Assembly (NCBI GenBank): GCA_964532485.1 | Contig: CAZHKE010000010.1 | Coordinates: 19,710-83,709 of the forward strand | Direction of reading: 5' to 3' | From: DATBSK01 sp964532485 | Lineage (GTDB): Bacteria > Actinomycetota > Acidimicrobiia > IMCC26256 > PALSA-555 | Length of the DNA: 64,000 bases | Shown: positions 59,390 to 64,000 of the stretch, piece by piece | Layout: the number at the start of each line of letters is the position of its first letter | Numbering within the stretch: position 1 is the stretch's first letter | The notes under the pieces: generated by a model | Databases searched by the model: none | Seen by the model: the letters and a program-made list of their open reading frames with translations, nothing else | Told to the model about the DNA's origin: nothing | Translations under genes and position numbers: made by a program

Positions 59390-60769
59390 CTACCGGCCGG
59401 CACGTCCGTCGACGAAGCCGTGATCCTCCGAAGACGATGGCCCTGCGTGCTGCACCCCCGCGGGGCGCAGCACGCTTCGCGCGGCACCGACCACGTAGAG
59501 CGAACCCGTGACGACGACCTGCTCCTCGGGACCGGCGCCCGCGACGGCTCGCGCGACCGCCTCGGGCACGGCGTCGACGACGTCCACCCGGTCGCGATCG
59601 ACGCCGAGATCGACGGCGGCCCGGGCGACGGCAGCCGGATCGAGCGCGCGTGGGCTCGGCGGGCGGGCGCAGATCACCCGCACAGCCTCCGACGCACCGA
59701 GCGCGGCGAGCATCTCGGCTGGGTCCTTCTCGCGCAGCAGCCCCACGACGAGCGTGCGCCGCGTCGACAGGAACTCCTCGGCCAGCGCCTCACGCAGCGC
59801 GTGCGCGCCGACGACGTTGTGCGCGCCGTCGAGGAGCACGAGCGGCCGGTGACCCACGACCTCGAGCCGGCCGGGCGATCGCGCCCGGCCGAACACCACC
59901 GCGACGAGGTCGGGATCGAGCCGGCGCCCGAGGAACGCCTCGGCTGCAGCGAGGGCGACCGCGGCGTTGTCGGCCTGGTGCGCGCCGTGCAGCGAGAGCA
60001 GGACGTCGGACGAGCGACCCCACGGCGTGAAGACGCTCACAAGGCGTCCACCATGCGCGAGACGGTTCTCGGTCACGCCGAAGTCGCGGTCGCGAACGAG
60101 CGTCTCGGACGGGCCGCGACCGACGAAGAGCGGCATGAGCTCGGGATCCGTCTCGCCGAGCACGAGTCTCGAGCCCGACTCGACGATGCCGGCCTTCTCA
60201 GTGGCGATGTCGACCCGTGTCGGACCGATGTACTCGACGTGGTCGACGCTCACGTTCGTGACGACGGCGACCTCGGCAGCGACGACGTTGGTGGCATCCC
60301 AGGTCCCACCGAGGCCTACCTCGATCACGGCGACGTCGACTGCCACATCTGCGAAGTAGCGGAGCGCGACCGCGGTCAGGATCTCGAAGTAGCTCGGTGT
60401 GGCGTCGAGATGCGGCTCGATCTCGGCGACGATCCCGAGCAGTGCGTCGAGTGCATCGTCGTCGATCGACACACCGTTCCAGCTGATGCGCTCGTGCACG
60501 CGCTCGAGATGCGGCGACGTGTACGTGCCCACCGAGAGCCCCTGCTCGACCAGCAGATCGGTCATCAGACGTGCGACCGACGTCTTGCCGTTCGTCCCGG
60601 TGACGTGGATCACCGGCTGGTCGAGCTGGGGCGATCCGAGCAGGTCGGCGAGGCCGCGGATCCGGTCGAGCGTCGGATGCGCGGCGCGTCGCGTCTCGCC
60701 CACGGGGACGTTGAGCGACTCGAGGTTGACGTGCGCGTCGAGCCACGCGAGCCCGTGTCCGGGTCTCAT
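59390..60769 (-). CDS. folC: Bifunctional folylpolyglutamate synthase/dihydrofolate synthase
   Basis: Adds glutamate to folates in the cytosol, a Mur-ligase-like enzyme of 459 aa. P-loop HVTGTNGKTSVARLM (about 55-69), YTSPHLERVHERISWNG, VIEVGLGGTWDATNVV, VDHVEYIGPT and LLDGAHNVVGAHALREAL. Start ATG 60769; a GTG two codons upstream is also possible. The C-terminal 30 residues after VVGAARSVLRP are probably unstructured. Confidence 0.95.
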   Translation of the reverse strand: MRPGHGLAWLDAHVNLESLNVPVGETRRAAHPTLDRIRGLADLLGSPQLDQPVIHVTGTNGKTSVARLMTDLLVEQGLSVGTYTSPHLERVHERISWNGVSIDDDALDALLGIVAEIEPHLDATPSYFEILTAVALRYFADVAVDVAVIEVGLGGTWDATNVVAAEVAVVTNVSVDHVEYIGPTRVDIATEKAGIVESGSRLVLGETDPELMPLFVGRGPSETLVRDRDFGVTENRLAHGGRLVSVFTPWGRSSDVLLSLHGAHQADNAAVALAAAEAFLGRRLDPDLVAVVFGRARSPGRLEVVGHRPLVLLDGAHNVVGAHALREALAEEFLSTRRTLVVGLLREKDPAEMLAALGASEAVRVICARPPSPRALDPAAVARAAVDLGVDRDRVDVVDAVPEAVARAVAGAGPEEQVVVTGSLYVVGAARSVLRPAGVQHAGPSSSEDHGFVDGRAGR

Positions 60770-60785
60770 CGTCACGCCACCCGAG

Positions 60786-63335
60786 TCAGGCCGCGTCGGG
60801 CTCGGCGAGCTCGACGTCGATGCCGAACGCGTCGGCCGCGCTCGTCTCGATCGACCGCGCACGAGCCGCCTGGCGAACGTCATCGATCGCCGGTTCGAGG
60901 GCCGCCAACCGTTCTGGCGTGTCGCGCACGACCAGCCGCACCACATCAGTGCGCAGCGACCGTTGCTGCTCGGTCTTGGCCTTGCGCACGGCGCCGAGAA
61001 CCTGTGCCGCGGCATCGAAGACCGCAGGGTCGCCGGCAATCGGGTCGAGCGCCGAGCGCGCCGGCCAGGCGGCGCGGTGCACCGAGCCTTCGCGCCACCA
61101 CGACCACACCTCTTCGGTCACGAAGGGCAGCTGCGGCGCGAAGAGGCGGAGCACGTTGTCGAGCGCGATCCGTAGCGTCCTTCGAGCCGAATCGGCACCT
61201 GCTCTGTCGGTATCACCGTACGCGCGCTGCTTCACGAGCTCGACGTAGTCGTCGCAGAAGCCCCAGAAGAACCGCTCGGTACGCTCGAGCGCCCGGGCGT
61301 AGTCGTAGCCGTCGAAGGCAGTCGTCGCCTCGTCCACGAGGTCGACGAGCTGCGCGAGCAGCGCGCGGTCTATCGGCGCCGTGATCTCCGCGCGATCGTC
61401 GGCATCACCCGCAACCCCGAGCACGAACTTGGAGACGTTGAGGATCTTGATCGCGAGGCGCCGACCGATCTTCATCTGACCCTCGTCGAGCGCGGTGTCG
61501 ACGCCGGGGCGGCCGTTGAGTGCCCAGTAGCGCACTGCGTCGGAGCCGTACTGCTCGAGCAGACCGAGCGGAGTGACGACGTTGCCCTTCGACTTCGACA
61601 TCTTCTTGCGGTCGGGGTCGAGGATCCACCCGTTGATGATCGTGTCGTTCCACGGGAGCGCGTCGTGCTCGAACGTGGAGCGCAACAACGTCGCGAACAG
61701 CCACGTGCGGATGATCTCGGGACCCTGGGGCCGCAGGTTCATCGGGAACGTGCGCGAGAACAGGTCGGCGTCGTCGACCCAACCGCACGCGACCTGCGGA
61801 GTCAACGACGAGGTCGCCCAGGTGTCCATGACGTCCGGATCGCCCAAGAACCCGTCGGGCTTGCCGCGCTGGTCCTCTTCGTAGCCGTCGGGCGCGTCGC
61901 TCGAGGGGTCCACGGGGAGCCGCGCGTCGTCGGGGATCAGCGGCGCGTCGTAGTCGACCTCGCCGTCGCTGCCGATGGGGTACCAGATCGGGAACGGCAC
62001 GCCGAAGAACCGCTGCCGGCTGATCAGCCAGTCGGAGTTGAGCCCTTCGACCCACGACTCGTAGCGCTGCACCATGTGCGGCGGATGCCATGCCAGCGCG
62101 CGCCCCAGCTCGAGCAGCTTCTCGCGCAGGCCCGCGTCGCGCGCACCGTTGCGGATGTACCACTGCCGACTCGTGACGATCTCGAGCGGGCGGTCACCCT
62201 TCTCGAAGAACTTCACCGGGTGCGTGATCGGCCTCGGGTCGCCGACGAGCTCGCCATTCTCGGCGAGCAGCTCGACGATGCGGCGTTGCGCTTGCTTGGC
62301 CGTCTTGCCCGCGAGCTCGGCGTACCGCGCTTCGGCGTCCGGTGCCGCGCGGTCCCACGCGGGTGGATCAGCAATGAGACGGCCGTCGCGGCCCATGACG
62401 TTGCGCGTCGGAAGCTGGAGCTCGCGCCACCACACGACGTCGGTGGTGTCGCCGAACGTGCAGATCATCGCGATGCCCGTGCCCTTCTCGGGATCGGCGA
62501 GCGGGTGGGCGACGACAGGCACGGGCGCGTCGAAGAGCGGCGTGCGGACGGTCTGGCCGACGCGTGACGCGTAGCGCTGATCGTCGGGGTGGCACACGAG
62601 GGCTACGCAAGCCGGGAGCAGCTCTGGGCGCGTCGTCTCGATCACGAGGTCGCCCGCGCCATCGGTGCCGTAGAACGTGACCGCGTGGTACGCACCGCTC
62701 ATCTCGCGGTCCTCGAGCTCGGCCTGTGCGACCGCCGTGCGGAAGTCGACGTCCCACAGCGTCGGCGCCTCGGCCTGGTATGCCTCACCACGCGCGAGGT
62801 TGCGCAGGAACGCACGTTGAGAAGCGCGTTGCGCCTCTGCGCCGATCGTCGTGTACGTGAGCGACCAGTCAACCGACAGCCCAACGCGCCGCCACAGGCG
62901 CTCGAACGCCTGCTCGTCCTCTGCGGTCAGACGCAGACACAGATCGACGAAGTTGCGGCGCGGCACGTGAACCGGCCCGTCACCGCCCTCGGGCGGCGGC
63001 GTGAAGTCAGGCTCGTACGGCAGCGACGGATCACACTGCACGCCGAAGTGGTTCTGGACCCGCCGCTCCGTCGGCAAGCCGTTGTCGTCCCACCCCATCG
63101 GGTAGAAGACCTCGAACCCGCGCATCCGCTGTTGGCGGGCGATCGCGTCGGCGTGCACGTATCCGAACAGCGACCCCATGTGCAGCGATCCGCTGACGGT
63201 CGGGGGCGGCGTGTCGATCGAGTAGATCTCGTCGCGCGTCTTCGTGCGGTCGAACCCGTACGTGCCATCAGCCTCCCAGCGCTTCGACCACCGGTCTTCC
63301 AGGTCGTCGAGACTCGGCTTCTCCGGCACGCCCAT
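60786..63335 (-). CDS. valS: Valine--tRNA ligase
   Basis: Class Ia synthetase, 849 aa. The HIGH-type element is PPPTVSGSLHMGSLFGYVHA, the KMSKS loop DRKKMSKSKGNVVTPL. The editing domain includes VIETTRPELLPACVALVCH. The protein is the shorter type found in actinobacteria and archaea and lacks the long C-terminal coiled-coil arm. clpX-valS-folC-ndk order is conserved. Confidence 0.97.
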   Translation of the reverse strand: MGVPEKPSLDDLEDRWSKRWEADGTYGFDRTKTRDEIYSIDTPPPTVSGSLHMGSLFGYVHADAIARQQRMRGFEVFYPMGWDDNGLPTERRVQNHFGVQCDPSLPYEPDFTPPPEGGDGPVHVPRRNFVDLCLRLTAEDEQAFERLWRRVGLSVDWSLTYTTIGAEAQRASQRAFLRNLARGEAYQAEAPTLWDVDFRTAVAQAELEDREMSGAYHAVTFYGTDGAGDLVIETTRPELLPACVALVCHPDDQRYASRVGQTVRTPLFDAPVPVVAHPLADPEKGTGIAMICTFGDTTDVVWWRELQLPTRNVMGRDGRLIADPPAWDRAAPDAEARYAELAGKTAKQAQRRIVELLAENGELVGDPRPITHPVKFFEKGDRPLEIVTSRQWYIRNGARDAGLREKLLELGRALAWHPPHMVQRYESWVEGLNSDWLISRQRFFGVPFPIWYPIGSDGEVDYDAPLIPDDARLPVDPSSDAPDGYEEDQRGKPDGFLGDPDVMDTWATSSLTPQVACGWVDDADLFSRTFPMNLRPQGPEIIRTWLFATLLRSTFEHDALPWNDTIINGWILDPDRKKMSKSKGNVVTPLGLLEQYGSDAVRYWALNGRPGVDTALDEGQMKIGRRLAIKILNVSKFVLGVAGDADDRAEITAPIDRALLAQLVDLVDEATTAFDGYDYARALERTERFFWGFCDDYVELVKQRAYGDTDRAGADSARRTLRIALDNVLRLFAPQLPFVTEEVWSWWREGSVHRAAWPARSALDPIAGDPAVFDAAAQVLGAVRKAKTEQQRSLRTDVVRLVVRDTPERLAALEPAIDDVRQAARARSIETSAADAFGIDVELAEPDAA

Positions 63336-63381
63336 GCACGGAGTCTATGAATCAACTCACAAAGCACTCGGGTGGTTCGCC

Positions 63382-63404
63382 CACGACCGGCTTCGCCGGT
63401 CGTG
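63382..63404 (-). terminator. Hairpin in the clpX-valS gap
   Basis: CACGACCGGC (63382-63391) pairs perfectly with GCCGGTCGTG (63395-63404) around a TTC loop. It lies 69 bp after the clpX stop on the minus strand. Confidence 0.5.
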
Positions 63405-63447
63405 AGCCCGCTCGTCGCGGCGCGAGCCGCGTCGGAGGGGGCCTACG

Positions 63448-63465
63448 GGGGAGGCCTGCCTCCCC
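63448..63465 (-). terminator. Hairpin directly after clpX
   Basis: GGGGAGGC (63448-63455) and GCCTCCCC (63458-63465) with a 2-nt centre, 8 bp after the clpX stop. With the hairpin at 63382 it makes a tandem terminator region. Confidence 0.45.
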
Positions 63466-63472
63466 GCACTCG

Positions 63473-64000
63473 CTACGCGGTCCGGCGGTCTTCCCTGCTC
63501 GTGATGAGGGTCGGCGTCACGTGCTCGAGGACGACGGACTCGTCGACCACGCAGCGACTGACGTCGGAACGGCTCGGCAGGTCGTACATCACTTCGAGCA
63601 GCACCTCTTCGAGGATCGCCCGGAGACCACGCGCGCCGCTGCGGCGCTTGAGCGCCTCGTCGGCGACCGCGTCGAGGGCGTCGTCGGTGAACACGAGGTC
63701 GACGTCGTCGAACTGGAAGAACTTCTGGTACTGGCGCAGCAGAGCGTTCTTCGGCTCGATGAGGATCCGCATGAGAGCGTCCTTGTCGAGGCTGTGCACG
63801 GCGCCGACGACAGGGAGGCGACCGACGAACTCGGGGATGAGCCCGAACTTCAGGAGGTCTTCGGGGAGCACGCCTCCGAGCAGCGACCCGAGGTCCTTCT
63901 GGTCGGACCGACGGACGTCGGCGTTGAAGCCGACACCGCGGTTGCCCATCCGCGCCTCGATGATCGAGTCGAGCCCGGCGAAGGCACCGCCGCAGATGAA
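63473..64000 (-). CDS. clpX: ATP-dependent Clp protease ATP-binding subunit ClpX, C-terminal part (cut by window edge)
   Basis: The C-terminal 175 codons of the unfoldase that feeds ClpP. The visible part starts in the AAA+ large domain (FICGGAFAGLDSIIEARMGN), then FGLIPEFVGRLPVVGAVHSL, LIEPKNALLRQYQKFFQFDD and the sensor 2 segment RRSGARGLRAILEEVLLEVM. The stop is at 63473. The zinc domain and Walker motifs lie beyond the window. Confidence 0.96.
   Translation of the reverse strand, partial: FICGGAFAGLDSIIEARMGNRGVGFNADVRRSDQKDLGSLLGGVLPEDLLKFGLIPEFVGRLPVVGAVHSLDKDALMRILIEPKNALLRQYQKFFQFDDVDLVFTDDALDAVADEALKRRSGARGLRAILEEVLLEVMYDLPSRSDVSRCVVDESVVLEHVTPTLITSREDRRTA

Overview
The window looks like a chromosome segment of a high-GC actinobacterium (roughly 70% GC by eye), most likely from the Acidimicrobiia or a neighbouring class. 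The evidence is the gene order (clpX-valS-folC-ndk, the mre/rod cluster, rne-rplU-rpmA-obg-proBA-nadD-rsfS, leuS-comEA-comEC-holA-rpsT-lepA-hemW-hrcA-dnaJ-rsmE-phoH-ybeY-corC-era-recO-uppS-glyS), a BldD-type regulator, a SigK/RskA-type sigma/anti-sigma pair, a FolP2-type DHPS homologue and an actinobacterial caa3 oxidase operon. It is an assembled scaffold: a run of exactly 100 N (42937-43036) is flanked by two identical 55-bp sequences, so the gap is probably an assembly artefact and not missing DNA. The species assignment is inference; no rRNA gene is present.

Layout. Nearly all genes lie on the minus strand and are best read from right to left. 64.0-58.9 kb: clpX (partial), valS, folC, ndk. 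58.8-51.0 kb: the rod-shape/elongasome cluster mreB-mreC-mreD, an unusual Tat-exported amidohydrolase homologue, mrdA (PBP2) and rodA. 50.9-44.1 kb: a TIGR03960-type radical SAM protein with its DUF2344 partner, RNase E/G, L21, L27 and Obg. 44.1-41.3 kb: proB and proA, separated by a 343-bp hairpin-rich spacer. 41.2-36.8 kb: an accessory block (MoxR ATPase, VWA/CoxE-like protein, photolyase, ACT-domain protein). 36.7-35.7 kb: nadD and rsfS.

35.7-33.1 kb is a plus-strand island: tRNA-Ala(GGC), two tandem LAGLIDADG-like homing-endonuclease reading frames, and an unusual hisH-hisF pair. The first LAGLIDADG frame has no start codon of its own; it appears to start inside the tRNA gene, with the tRNA's AGGAGG acting as Shine-Dalgarno. 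The second frame also has no private start and would fuse to the first by a single +1 shift. I regard this as the most novel locus in the window.

33.0-12.6 kb: leuS, comEA/comEC (DNA uptake), folP2-like, holA, rpsT, lepA, a plus-strand acyl-CoA dehydrogenase pair, an ECF sigma/anti-sigma pair, hemW, the hrcA-dnaJ heat-shock operon with a CIRCE operator, rsmE, a BldD-like c-di-GMP regulator, and phoH-ybeY-corC-era. 11.6-5.8 kb: the terminal oxidase operon ctaC-ctaD-ctaE-ctaF-ctaG and a membrane cupredoxin, inserted between era and recO/uppS. 5.8-0 kb: a DAGK-family lipid kinase (plus), uppS, recO, a 38-aa YccF-like microprotein, glyS, a J-domain/RDD membrane protein and the start of ppdK.

Functionally the window combines cell-envelope growth (uppS, mre/rod, PBP2), translation and ribosome biogenesis (four aminoacyl-tRNA ligase or ribosomal loci, era, obg, ybeY, rsmE, rsfS, lepA), proteostasis, respiration and natural transformation. 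I saw no CRISPR array, no transposase and no rRNA.
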